The notes under the pieces were generated by a model. That model saw nothing but the letters and a program-made list of their open reading frames with translations. It made no database searches and was not told the origin of the DNA. Of a stretch of 64,000 nt of DNA, positions 24,250 to 34,659 are shown piece after piece. Made by a program: the position numbers and the translations under genes. How positions within the stretch are numbered: position 1 is the stretch's first letter; each line of letters begins with the position of its first letter. The stretch is taken from assembly GCF_009730915.1 (NCBI RefSeq), contig NC_052481.1, positions 21,302,461 to 21,366,460 on the forward strand. The letters run 5' to 3'. Origin of the DNA: Dioscorea cayenensis subsp. rotundata (lineage: Eukaryota > Streptophyta > Magnoliopsida > Dioscoreales > Dioscoreaceae).

Positions 24250-27200
24250 TTACTGACCGAGATTTCGCAAGAGACGTTCAACTGCAGCATGGACATTTCC
24301 GGAAGTGGCAGTCAAAGCACGGATATTCTCCTGTGTATCGCCGAAACCCATTTCTTGAAGCTGAGATAGCTGGGTTGCAAAAAGTTCTTCAGGTGGTACT
24401 GCAAAAAGTTGAGATTGTTACGTCAAAGAAAGATTTAATTAGCAAGTTGATTTACTAAAGACACGATCAATTGCTGACCATCAGTGTTGTTGGTAGCACC
24501 AAGACCACCAGGAGAATGTCTAGGTAAGAAGTTCATCAACGACTCCAAACCAGAAATATTCGGTGTGCCTGTAACAAGATAATGACATAGTATCAAATCT
24601 GGCTTGTCATATTAGAAACCAGGTGAGCTACCAGGTAGTCTTGCAGTTCCACAGATTCCTAACAGTCGACAATAGTTATGTTCGAATTAATGGTTTCTTT
24701 TATCATCTCTAGTGAGGCAAAGAATTTCGCAAGTTGTAGAAAATACTAATCTCCATGTTCTACTAGTCCAAGCTGACAAGTTTCCTTTTGGAATATAAAT
24801 ATAAATTTTCAGTTGGGCACAAAGCTAACAGAAAAATAAGGTAAACAGGTCAAAAGATGACTATTAGAAAGTTTATCATTATCACATACCCAAGTCATCA
24901 CCAGCTTGTGTTTGTTCCCTGCAATAGATCAAAAAAAAAAAAGTCACAGAAGGAATAATGTATTGCACGACTTGTTCATAACAAAAAAAGTGAAGATGAG
25001 ATTGAAAGAAAAAAACCCATTTTGAAAATGCACTAATCAAGAATACATTCCTATGTAGCTGTTCTTAAAAAAAGAAGCATGCATGACTTCACCAAGTTTT
25101 GTTCAAACTTCAGATTTGATCCAATTTGGGATACGGAAAATTTTCTATGTTGATGGATTGATGAGCTACTATGAAGTTAAACAATCGTGGTTAATGAATT
25201 TCCAAAAGAAAGTATATTAAAAATTAATCAGTGAAAAAGAAATATTTTTCCTTTTTCCATGAAGAAGATTTTGTCTTGTAGCGAGCTCTTATGAAATTGA
25301 CTAATGAGATGTGCCCATGGGTGAAGGTGAAGATTCTGAAAATTGTGAAACAAAAGAAACACAAGTGTACTACAAAGAATATCTAAGTAGCAAGGAACTT
25401 ACTGGCTTGATTGTTGTGCACCTAATAGTGCTGTAAGTGATGGGCGAAGGCTAGCTAGTCGCTGAAGAGGAGAAAAATAAAACCAATTCTTTTTAGACCA
25501 AGATTAAATGCATGCAAAGGCAAATCATGAACCTAAAAGCTTACCTCTAGCATTAACGAGGAAGCCAGCCGACGACGTGATTCTGGATTTAGCAATAAAT
25601 CTCTCAGTTGGGTATTGGACTCCAGCAGGTTTTGAATGTGAGGATTTGAATCAAGAACCTAATGCAGTAAGCACAATCACAAAGTAAGAAACATTGCAGT
25701 TTAAGTTAGTATTTGATCATTAAGTAGTAACACAAAAGCTACCTGGTTCATGAACTGGGGGTCAGACAGCACATTCTGCATTAACTGTCTCATAGATGGG
25801 TTTTGCATTAATTGACTGATGAGGGAAGAATCCAAAGCACCACCTACCATTCTTTCCAATTCCGGCATGCCAAGTTCAGTTAATCCAGCTAATCCAGATG
25901 TTCTTACATTGCTGTTAGGGGTTGAAAGGGTCCTGGTGGTCTGCGGAACCTGGGCTGTTGAGTTAAACCAAAATGATGGTAAGACATCGGAAGTTGCAAA
26001 CATTTTGCATGCAGAAATTTGGAAAACAAACTTACTTGCCCGGGCCCATGGATTGGGTAGAGGGTTGGTATTAGGGGTGGAAGATGCAATTGTTGCATCT
26101 GAATTAGTAGGTGAAGGGTTAGCTGATAAAATGTTGGATTGTACAGCCGTTTGGTGCTCCAAAAGGTCTCCAAATGAGTTAGATCCTAAATTACTTGCCG
26201 AGTCACCAGCCATCGTAGTGGCATTCAGGAATGGTTCCTGAACAGTCTCATACATGCGCCGGAGCATGTTAAATCCCTCTGGAGAAGATTCGATATTGCT
26301 CATTGCCCTGTCTGTGTTTCTCATGACTTCTCGCATCAGTTCAGGATTCCTTGCCACTTCCAAAGTTTGGCGAAGGGTGCTAGGGTCATTAAGTACATGT
26401 GCAAGATCAGGATTTTGGTCTATAATCTCTCGCATTTGAGGATTGTTCATGATCAAGTTTCTCACAATATCAGGGTTGTTCATCAGATTCTGAAGAACAG
26501 GCATGTTCATTATCTCTCTCATCATGTTAGGATTCTCGGTTAATTGCTGCTCCACCTGATCAAATCCTGAAAATCCAGATCCAAATGAACTCGAACCCCC
26601 ATTTCCAAAGAGCTCTGCAAGAAGAGTGCCCGAACGCCGGGAATTGCGATCAGGATCCCTTGAAAGTCCAAGGTTGGATGCAGCTCGATCAGTTGATGCA
26701 CTAGGTGCAGGAAAACCACGAACCAAATGGATAGTATGGTCTGACTCCAAACCTAACCAAAACAAAAAGAATCATAATCAAGGCCATGTGATTCACTGTG
26801 CCCTACAGTAAAATATTCTAGCTCCTTTAATTAAACATTTCTTGGTTGACGCCAAATCAAAAGAATTGAAATAACTGAAAACAAAACTTATTCATAGGTT
26901 CTCAAAGTAAACTGAATGTAGCTATATCCAAGAAATGCTCATTTTAGAAGTAAAACTTATCTTAAAGTCAGCATTATAGACTTTTACCACTAGTGTGCTA
27001 TTATCAATGAATCTTAGAATTCTTCATATATCCTTATGCTACCAATGAAGTAATAACCATTCTTTATCACATACAGCTCATCGGTTTGTGTTATTCTACA
27101 TAATGAGTTTGCTTCCATATTCATAGGTTTAAAAATAAACTAAAAGCAATTATATCCAAGAAATGCTGATTTTAGAAGTAAAACTTATCTAGAAAAAGTC

Positions 27201-27845
27201 AGCATTACAGCCTTTTGCCATTAATGTGCAATTATCAATGAATCATCAGATTCTTAAAACATCCTCCTGCTACCAACGAACTAACAGTTACCATGCTTTG
27301 TTAATAGAACTATTCGGTATATATTATTCTACAAAATAATATTTTGCTATAAAACTATCAAGGATCTTATAATGTCACAAAAGTATTCACTAGCTAAATG
27401 AGAAATTCAACCCAATTTGTCTACAATTCCCTAAAAATGAATCCCAAGATCATCTCCAGCTCAATCAAAAGAACTAGAAATCAGTGTGGCAATAATCAAT
27501 AAAAAGTCCGAAAACTCAATCATATAACACATGAAATTTTGGCAAACCAAACATGGGAAACATCACAGAATGCAAATTAGGGCAATAAGGGATGAAGGGC
27601 TTGCCATAGCTGGCTAGGGTTTGCTCATCCTTCAGGATCCGGCCTTTATATATCAGACGCTGTTGCTCCGCCAGAACGTCGCACTTCCCCGCCAGAACAA
27701 CCTTGAAATCCCCAACGTTGACGTCGAGGTTCGTCTCCACAGAGATCTTTGACCCGTTGGAGGACCGAACGTGGACAATGGCCAAACCGCCGCCGATGCC
27801 GGTGGCGCTCGACTCACCGTGCTCGCCGGCGACGCCACCACCCAT
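24250..27845 (-). CDS. DSK2: Ubiquilin (DSK2-type ubiquitin shuttle)
   Basis: Carries ubiquitinated cargo to the proteasome or autophagy. Eight coding exons: 27605-27845, 26036-26752, 25743-25954, 25545-25658, 25403-25461, 24890-24918, 24479-24568, 24250-24398, together 1611 bases, 536 residues, with no frame break. Residues about 21-95 are an N-terminal ubiquitin-like domain ([16 protein letters not shown] ... [17 protein letters not shown]). The middle holds STI1-type repeats rich in Asn and Met ([57 protein letters not shown]). The C-terminus is a UBA domain ([13 protein letters not shown] ... [20 protein letters not shown]). Intron 1 starts with GC, not GT (TATG/GCAAGC at 27604-27603), a GC-AG intron. 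A TTG codon in frame upstream is not used as start; the ATG at 27845 leads into a Gly-rich tail before the ubiquitin-like domain. Confidence 0.95.
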
Positions 27846-28841
27846 GGAGAGCAAACCCTAACCCTAAACCTCGAAAAACAGAGCTCCGATCAGCGATTAG
27901 GAGAGATTCAGGTGATTTTGGGGATTGAAAGGATAACAAAAATCGAAATCGAAGATTTTCGATTCCAGAGAAGCGAAATTGGGAAGAATCGTTAGGGTTT
28001 TTTCAGATCATTTTCAACAAATTTTTTTGTTTTATTTTTAAATTTTAATTTTAATTTTTTTAACATTTATTTGCGGGCTAACAACAGCGATGAGCAAGAT
28101 CCATTGTGGGGCCGTACGGATATTCACGTGGTCGGCACGTGAATATTATTGGTAATTTTTTTTCGCATATAAATAAATTAAAAATGTAATTTAATACTGT
28201 TAATTATTATTTTATTAAAATTTGTAAAAAAATTCCATTTACATTTTCTTAGATGCAAAATAAGTAAATAAATAAAATACTATGACGTTATAAATTGGTA
28301 ATTTTAAGGGAATATGAAATTTGAAAAACACTTGATTGATTAAAAAAAATCAAACACTGTAAGTTATGTTACATTAATAATTTCAAATTCATTAATCAAA
28401 TGATAAATAATTTGAATGCACATTATATGATGTAAAAAAATAAATTTAAACATCCCCTTTACTATCATATTTAATATAGAATAGAGTAATGAAATTTTTT
28501 TACAAATAATTTAGATAAAAAAATTACTCATCCATCTCTAAAAGTTTTATAACTTTTTGGATGAACCCTGTGAAATTTTTTTATACTTTTTTCCATTTTT
28601 TTAATTTTATTATTTTGATAAATTTTATAATATAAAAAAATACATTTTATCACACTAACACCAAATTTGCCCTCCTAGCATGCACTTAAACACAAACTCA
28701 CTAATTAGAGACTAGCTCATCTCTCTCACTCACAAGAGCACATGCATATCAAACATAGGCCGGCATGTTTGATATTAGTGTTTATTTTAGTGAACAAAAT
28801 TGAGGGTAATTATAGTAATTTACTTAAAATTAGATGAATAG
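27846..28841. other. Promoter flank of the ubiquilin gene, AT-rich
   Basis: The first 170 bases are leader and promoter of the ubiquilin gene, including TTAGGGTTT-type sequence on the minus strand near 27855 and 27995. The rest is AT-rich with T and A runs and no recognisable gene. Confidence 0.5.
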
Positions 28842-29138
28842 TATTATATATATATATATATATAGAACCCATCATCTAGAGACGTCCCTAGATTTCAAAT
28901 CTATGGATGTCATAAGTATGCATCGGATGAAAAATCGACGAGCTCTTATCATTATGAACAGTGAGAAAGCGTGTTTTGCATGTTCTACAGTGATCATGAA
29001 CGATAAAAAGTATGACGGTGTTTATATAATCAATCAACCATCGGATGATGATCCGAAACTAGATTTAAAAACATTCATAGATTTGAAATCTAGGGACGTC
29101 CCTAGATGATGTTTTTCCATATATATATATATATATAT
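28842..29138. mobile_element. MITE-like element with 41-bp inverted ends between (TA)n tracts
   Basis: Inverted repeats at 28870-28910 and 29071-29111 match at 39 of 41 positions. Each includes GACGTCCCTAGATTTCAAATC on one strand, and the right copy has the perfect palindrome AGGGACGTCCCT. The 160-bp interior has no coding sense. (TA)n tracts flank both ends (28844-28863 and 29120-29138). Flanking (TA)n microsatellites are the hallmark reported for Micron MITEs of rice; membership of that family is my inference. Confidence 0.75.
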
Positions 29139-29599
29139 GAGAATTAGAAAGATGTTGTTTTATAGTATTGGAAGAATGGGAGGGATGCCGAATTACTTTA
29201 TACCTTTAAAAAAGCACAAGGAAACAAATTTAAACATTGTTACCAAACTTGAGGATGATGCATTAAATTTCTTAATGAGCAAATGAATCATAGGCCGGCA
29301 TGACAAGCATCCCAAAGAAGAGAGCTGTTGGCTCACATTTAAGTATCAATAAAAGCATGCATATGATGTGTTGCTACTTGCTACAATATTCTTTCCTTTT
29401 TCCACCATATATATCCTTTAAATTTTAATTCAATATCATGTATTCATTCTCTTTGAAACAAACAAATAAATAAATAAATCATCGCTTGGTGAAGGTGCAC
29501 TAGCTTGAAGTCTAATTTTTATCTTGTGTGCACAACTGTGATAGTGTTTATCGTATTTGTGAAAATAAAAATACAGCTAAAAAAAAAACAACCTACAAT

Positions 29600-29703
29600 A
29601 AAGTAGTTGATGGGCATTGATAGCCTTCCCTACTAAAATGTAGGAGGTTTAAATCATACTCATAAATTGTCACAATTTAAAATAATAATAATAATAATAA
29701 TAA
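29600..29703 (+). repeat. Possible SINE-like tail ending in (TAA)n
   Basis: Sequence with a weak B-box-like stretch (GGAGGTTTAAATCATACTC near 29643) ends in eight or so AAT/TAA units at 29683-29703. That is the layout of a short retroposon, but the A box is not convincing. It could equally be a plain microsatellite. Confidence 0.3.
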
Positions 29704-29951
29704 AATCACTATTTATTAATTATTAATAAAAAAACAAGTAGATAAGAATAAAGTAACTCCAGAAAAACAAAAGAAACACGCTATGCTAAGATTGAGAACA
29801 AAACATCCACTAGAAGTGAAAAAATGGTAAAAAGACTTAAAAAAACGATAATAGAGATCCCTAGTAATAGAAAAACACTTTAGGTGCACTAAGATCTTGG
29901 AGGCCATCTACTATAGTTGTCAAGGGCCTAGTAAAAGTGAGACTTCTTCCA

Positions 29952-30951
29952 NNNNNNNNNNNNNNNNNNNNNNNNNNNNNNNNNNNNNNNNNNNNNNNNN
30001 NNNNNNNNNNNNNNNNNNNNNNNNNNNNNNNNNNNNNNNNNNNNNNNNNNNNNNNNNNNNNNNNNNNNNNNNNNNNNNNNNNNNNNNNNNNNNNNNNNNN
30101 NNNNNNNNNNNNNNNNNNNNNNNNNNNNNNNNNNNNNNNNNNNNNNNNNNNNNNNNNNNNNNNNNNNNNNNNNNNNNNNNNNNNNNNNNNNNNNNNNNNN
30201 NNNNNNNNNNNNNNNNNNNNNNNNNNNNNNNNNNNNNNNNNNNNNNNNNNNNNNNNNNNNNNNNNNNNNNNNNNNNNNNNNNNNNNNNNNNNNNNNNNNN
30301 NNNNNNNNNNNNNNNNNNNNNNNNNNNNNNNNNNNNNNNNNNNNNNNNNNNNNNNNNNNNNNNNNNNNNNNNNNNNNNNNNNNNNNNNNNNNNNNNNNNN
30401 NNNNNNNNNNNNNNNNNNNNNNNNNNNNNNNNNNNNNNNNNNNNNNNNNNNNNNNNNNNNNNNNNNNNNNNNNNNNNNNNNNNNNNNNNNNNNNNNNNNN
30501 NNNNNNNNNNNNNNNNNNNNNNNNNNNNNNNNNNNNNNNNNNNNNNNNNNNNNNNNNNNNNNNNNNNNNNNNNNNNNNNNNNNNNNNNNNNNNNNNNNNN
30601 NNNNNNNNNNNNNNNNNNNNNNNNNNNNNNNNNNNNNNNNNNNNNNNNNNNNNNNNNNNNNNNNNNNNNNNNNNNNNNNNNNNNNNNNNNNNNNNNNNNN
30701 NNNNNNNNNNNNNNNNNNNNNNNNNNNNNNNNNNNNNNNNNNNNNNNNNNNNNNNNNNNNNNNNNNNNNNNNNNNNNNNNNNNNNNNNNNNNNNNNNNNN
30801 NNNNNNNNNNNNNNNNNNNNNNNNNNNNNNNNNNNNNNNNNNNNNNNNNNNNNNNNNNNNNNNNNNNNNNNNNNNNNNNNNNNNNNNNNNNNNNNNNNNN
30901 NNNNNNNNNNNNNNNNNNNNNNNNNNNNNNNNNNNNNNNNNNNNNNNNNNN
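29952..30951. other. Assembly gap, 1000 N
   Basis: Exactly 1000 undetermined bases, the customary fixed length for a gap of unknown size. The right border lies inside a decayed copy of a SEND1 exon region, so further parts of that duplicate may be hidden here. Confidence 0.99.
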
Positions 30952-31105
30952 TGTGAATATTTATTGCTATTGGTTTCAGGATGAATAAGTCTCTGCAAAT
31001 TTAGATATATTCCCTTTAAGCTAGAACAGAGATGTTTTGCTAGATCAATAGTTTTTAGAATGTCTTAACAAGTTCTTGCATCATAATTTGCTAATTGGTC
31101 TATTA
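30952..31105 (+). pseudogene. Decayed SEND1 fragment (XPG-I exon) beside the gap
   Basis: Matches the SEND1 gene around 40229-40395 through intron, acceptor, exon and following intron: TGTGAATATTTA, TTTCAGGAT, then GATATATTCCCTTTAAGCTAG opposite the functional GATATCTTTCTTTTTGGAGCTC, then GCATCATAATTTGCT. The exon reads D-E-stop where the functional gene reads DGCFSSDSDIFLFGA, and it has further stops, so it cannot code. Similarity fades by about 31110. Confidence 0.8.
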
Positions 31106-31333
31106 AAGGAACATATGTGGAATCCCCTGGTTGTGTTTCTTCATTAATAATGTTTTCTATCAAAGAAAAAAGATCTAAATTTCCAACATAATGAAATCAT
31201 AAAAGAAGATGGGAGATATAGAACTTGAAAATTAAAAGAATATAAAAAAAAAAAAGCAACTAAGGCAAGTACATTTTGATGAGAATGAAAACTGTAAATT
31301 GTTACATTTGTGACCAAGATGAAAACTCTTCTC

Positions 31334-34300
31334 TTAGTTGTTTGGCAAGAAGTTTTTCTTTTCCCTTCTGAATCTCACAACAACAAAAACATAGATTTTG
31401 TCGTAAGTATTGTCTGCACAGCGGAAGTAGTTATGTCTCCATTTCTTTTTTAGTGCCAGGACAACCCAAACAATGGAGGACCCAACTGGAAATCCTGTCA
31501 AGGATCCAATGTATAGCCACAAGATATCATCATCATCTTCATCCATTTCAGCTTTATCATCATTTGGCCCTTCCTTGCTTGTTACGGCCTCTTTAGTGCA
31601 ATTGTCACTTAGAGGAAACCCACAAAGATGATTTCCAATGTAAATGAAAGGGTCTCTGAATGTGTTGAATTGGTTGCCTGATGGTATCCTTCCTGACAAG
31701 TTGTTATGAGATACATTGAATAAACTCAAGAAGGTCAAGTTTGATAAAGTTGCAGGTATGTTCCCTAAGAACTTGTTTCTTGACAAGTCTAGTGATTCCA
31801 ATTGCTGCATTCTACCCAACTTGTCTGGAATTTCACCTTCCAAAGTATTTCCACTGAGGTTTAAACTTTGTAAACCATACAGACTTGCTAGCTCTTCAGG
31901 GATGTTTTCTGACAAGTTATTGTTGGAGAGATCAATGTATTTTATATACGGAAGACGATTGCTTTTATACTCATCTTCTCTTTGATTGAGGTTCAATAGC
32001 ATGCTTTGTGGACCTGCCAGGAATACTGGCAGCCAGTATGTGTTCTTCGGAGTCATTTGCATCGTGGTCAAGTTGCCCAGACTTTTTGGAATGGGGCCTG
32101 AGACATTGTTGTTTGACAAATCCAAGATTTGTAGATATTTGAGTTGAGATATTTCTTGTGGGATGTGATCAGTAAAAGAATTTGATTTTAAGATGAGAAC
32201 ACTTAAACTGGATAAGTTTTCTCCAACCCAATTTGGTATTCTTCCACTGAAATTATTGTGGCTGAGATCAAGACCGGGCAATTTACTGCAATTCTTGAGT
32301 GAAACTGGGAACTCACCAGACAGTTTGTTGTGGCTCAATTGCAGTGACTGTAGATAAGGAACATAGCATAATGAATTTGGTATTGTTCCAGATAGGTTGT
32401 TGTCTGCCACATTCAAATCAGTTAGTATAGATGAATTTAACCAGCAATCAGGGAGCTCACCAGACAATTGGTTTGTAGAGATATCCAGAAGTATGAGTCT
32501 TCTTATTTGACAAAATGAGCTAGGAATAGTGCCGTTCAATTTGTTCATGGAAAGCAAGATTTGTAAGTAAGATTGATGTGAATCATCTATGATATTGTGA
32601 GGGATAAATCCTGAAAATGAGTTATTGGAAAGGTTTATAGACATGACCCTCGAACCAGGAATTTTTGGTAGAGGACCATAAAATCGGTTTGAAGAGAGGT
32701 CAATCCACTCCAGGTTGATGAAATGTAAGGATTTGGGTATAATTCCCTGAATCTGATTATTGGAGACGTCTAAATGAACTATGTGGCGAGAAGTAAGATT
32801 CCAGAACCAGTCAGGCATGGTGTCTGAAATTCCGGTCTGAGACATGTCAAGTGCATGCAATTTGTGCTGTGTTTGAAGCCATGCTGGGAATTTCGGACCA
32901 ACTGAGCAAGAGCTGATTCTCATTTCTTTGAGAAGAAAAGGAGGAGCCCAGTTAGAACTCACATTGAAAACTAGGGAATTATGAGAAATATCAAGTGTTT
33001 CTAATTTCTCAAGTTGAGTGAAGTGTGCTTCCGATATAGCTCCTCTCAGCTGATTATTAGCAAGATTCATATACTCTAGCTGTGCAAGTTTTGCTAGAGA
33101 TAGAGGAACAGAGCCAGAGAGTGAGTTGTCAGATAGATCAAGAGACTTGAGATTCTTGATGTCCCAAATCCAACCAGCTATTATGTCTCCTTTGAGATTT
33201 ACAGAAGCTAAGTGCAAATGAGCGAGACTATTCATAAGACAACCAGAAAAAACATGACCAAGTTCAATGAGTGTCATGTTGATATTCAACCCTGAAAGAT
33301 CTAGAGTTTTCAAGCTGCAAAGACTGCCAATGCTTTCAGGTATGCTAATCTCATTAGTCTGCTTGATATTTTCTGCTGGTATTAAAATTTGCCTGAAAGG
33401 ATGGTCATCAGGTGGAGAAAATAGGCTGTCAGGATAAAGTTCATTGTGACCAAGGTCCAAATATTGGAGGCTCTTGAGGTTGAACATCCATGAAATCCCG
33501 GAGAAATTGATGTTGTTGTAAGACAAATCAAGGAGAGAAAGCGATGAGAAGTTGAGTTGGGGAAAAGAAACGGGAATGCTTTTAAACTCACATCTGGTCA
33601 AGTGTATCTCCTTTATGGAAGGAAGCTTGTTGAGAGCTAGAAACAAAGTTCTGGATGAATTGCTGATAGTGTTATAACTCATATCAAAGTGTTGTAATGA
33701 AGTGAGATGAGAAAGCCATTGATAGTGATGCTCAATGTTATTGAAATGATTGTTGCTGAGGTATAGATATTGAAGGCTTTTTAGGTTGAACAGCAAGGAA
33801 GACACTGAAAAATTGATGTAGTTGTACGAGATATCAAGAATGAAGAGAGACGAGAAGTTGAGATGGGGAATGAAAAGAGAAACGCTTTCAAGTTCACATT
33901 CAGACAGACGTATCTCCTTTATGGAAGGAAGCTTGTTCAGGGCTAGAAACAAGCTACTTGATGAGTTACTGCCAAAGGTGACACCACTCACAACAAGGTG
34001 TTGCAATGAAGTAAGATGAGAAAGCCATTGATGAGTGGGATCATCAACATGAACTCCATAATTGTATGAGAGGTCAAGAGTGTGCAAACTGGAGAGATTT
34101 CCAAAACTAGCAGGAATGTGTCCAGCAAAGTAAGAACCGGAGAGGTTGAGGTATCTCAATTCTTTGAACTGGCTTAGGAATGATGGAATAGATTCTCCAA
34201 GGAAGAAGTTGCCACTCAAGTCAAGGTGTTTCAAGTGTTGAAGATGAAGCAAAGACAATGATATCTCACCTCTCAGATTGAAGTATTGCTGGTCAGATAT

Positions 34301-34585
34301 CTGCCACCCAAGTTCAAGTCTGTCAATGTTGCCAGTTTGGTTGTCACAGTTGACTCCTTTCCATGAGCAGCAGTCTTGTCCTGCCCAAGAATAGAGATTG
34401 TTGTTTGGATCAATGATGTTCTTCTTGAAGTCAAGAAGCGCCATTCTCTCATTCTCTATGCAATTAGCAGGATGCTCTGTGATGAGAACAAGAGCTACTG
34501 CATTGCATAGAGGAAAATCATGAGTGCATTGAAAAGTAAGTAATAGTAGTAGTAGTTGCAGAAGATATAATAGTAAGGCAGGCAT
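31334..34585 (-). CDS. LRR receptor-like protein (EIX/Cf type), no kinase
   Basis: Intronless, 1083 residues. Signal peptide at residues 1 to about 30 (Leu-rich MPALLLYLLQLLLLLL). The LRR N-terminal cap at about 42-88 has the paired-cysteine CIENERMALLDFK and DCCSWKGVNCD signature. About thirty plant-type extracellular LRRs follow, of the type LDLSNNNVSGPIPKSLGNLT, with a short non-LRR island near residues 835-880. A C-terminal cap (LCGFPLSDNC) leads to an acidic stretch, a membrane helix at about 1021-1045 (WLYIGSLTGFPVGSS) and a short basic tail starting KKKWRHNYFR. This is the layout of RLPs that sense microbial patterns and signal through SOBIR1-like partners; that role is inferred from the family. 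Residues about 186-287 and 288-389 are an exact-length duplication of 102 residues. The gene lies between two pieces of a dead SEND1 copy. Confidence 0.93.
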   Translation of the reverse strand: MPALLLYLLQLLLLLLTFQCTHDFPLCNAVALVLITEHPANCIENERMALLDFKKNIIDPNNNLYSWAGQDCCSWKGVNCDNQTGNIDRLELGWQISDQQYFNLRGEISLSLLHLQHLKHLDLSGNFFLGESIPSFLSQFKELRYLNLSGSYFAGHIPASFGNLSSLHTLDLSYNYGVHVDDPTHQWLSHLTSLQHLVVSGVTFGSNSSSSLFLALNKLPSIKEIRLSECELESVSLFIPHLNFSSLFILDISYNYINFSVSSLLFNLKSLQYLYLSNNHFNNIEHHYQWLSHLTSLQHFDMSYNTISNSSRTLFLALNKLPSIKEIHLTRCEFKSIPVSFPQLNFSSLSLLDLSYNNINFSGISWMFNLKSLQYLDLGHNELYPDSLFSPPDDHPFRQILIPAENIKQTNEISIPESIGSLCSLKTLDLSGLNINMTLIELGHVFSGCLMNSLAHLHLASVNLKGDIIAGWIWDIKNLKSLDLSDNSLSGSVPLSLAKLAQLEYMNLANNQLRGAISEAHFTQLEKLETLDISHNSLVFNVSSNWAPPFLLKEMRISSCSVGPKFPAWLQTQHKLHALDMSQTGISDTMPDWFWNLTSRHIVHLDVSNNQIQGIIPKSLHFINLEWIDLSSNRFYGPLPKIPGSRVMSINLSNNSFSGFIPHNIIDDSHQSYLQILLSMNKLNGTIPSSFCQIRRLILLDISTNQLSGELPDCWLNSSILTDLNVADNNLSGTIPNSLCYVPYLQSLQLSHNKLSGEFPVSLKNCSKLPGLDLSHNNFSGRIPNWVGENLSSLSVLILKSNSFTDHIPQEISQLKYLQILDLSNNNVSGPIPKSLGNLTTMQMTPKNTYWLPVFLAGPQSMLLNLNQREDEYKSNRLPYIKYIDLSNNNLSENIPEELASLYGLQSLNLSGNTLEGEIPDKLGRMQQLESLDLSRNKFLGNIPATLSNLTFLSLFNVSHNNLSGRIPSGNQFNTFRDPFIYIGNHLCGFPLSDNCTKEAVTSKEGPNDDKAEMDEDDDDILWLYIGSLTGFPVGSSIVWVVLALKKKWRHNYFRCADNTYDKIYVFVVVRFRREKKNFLPNN

Positions 34586-34642
34586 TGCTAGCTAGCTTGA
34601 GAAACACTTGTTGGGATTGAATGAGGAATTGATTCCTATAGC

Positions 34643-34658
34643 TTATATCTATATATAG
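34643..34658 (-). promoter_or_regulatory. TATA box of the receptor-like protein gene
   Basis: The minus strand reads TATATATAGATATAAGC about 60-70 bases upstream of the ATG at 34585, a fitting position for a TATA box with a short leader. Confidence 0.5.
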
Positions 34659-34659
34659 A

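Noticed and set aside
25819-26241. 140-codon open frame on the plus strand
   Set aside because: Antisense shadow of the ubiquilin exon, which is well supported on the minus strand.
28834-29109. 91-codon plus-strand frame with IYIYIY start
   Set aside because: It begins in a TA tract and crosses the inverted ends of the MITE-like element.
29897-30998. Open frames of over 350 codons spanning the gap
   Set aside because: They consist almost wholly of undetermined bases.
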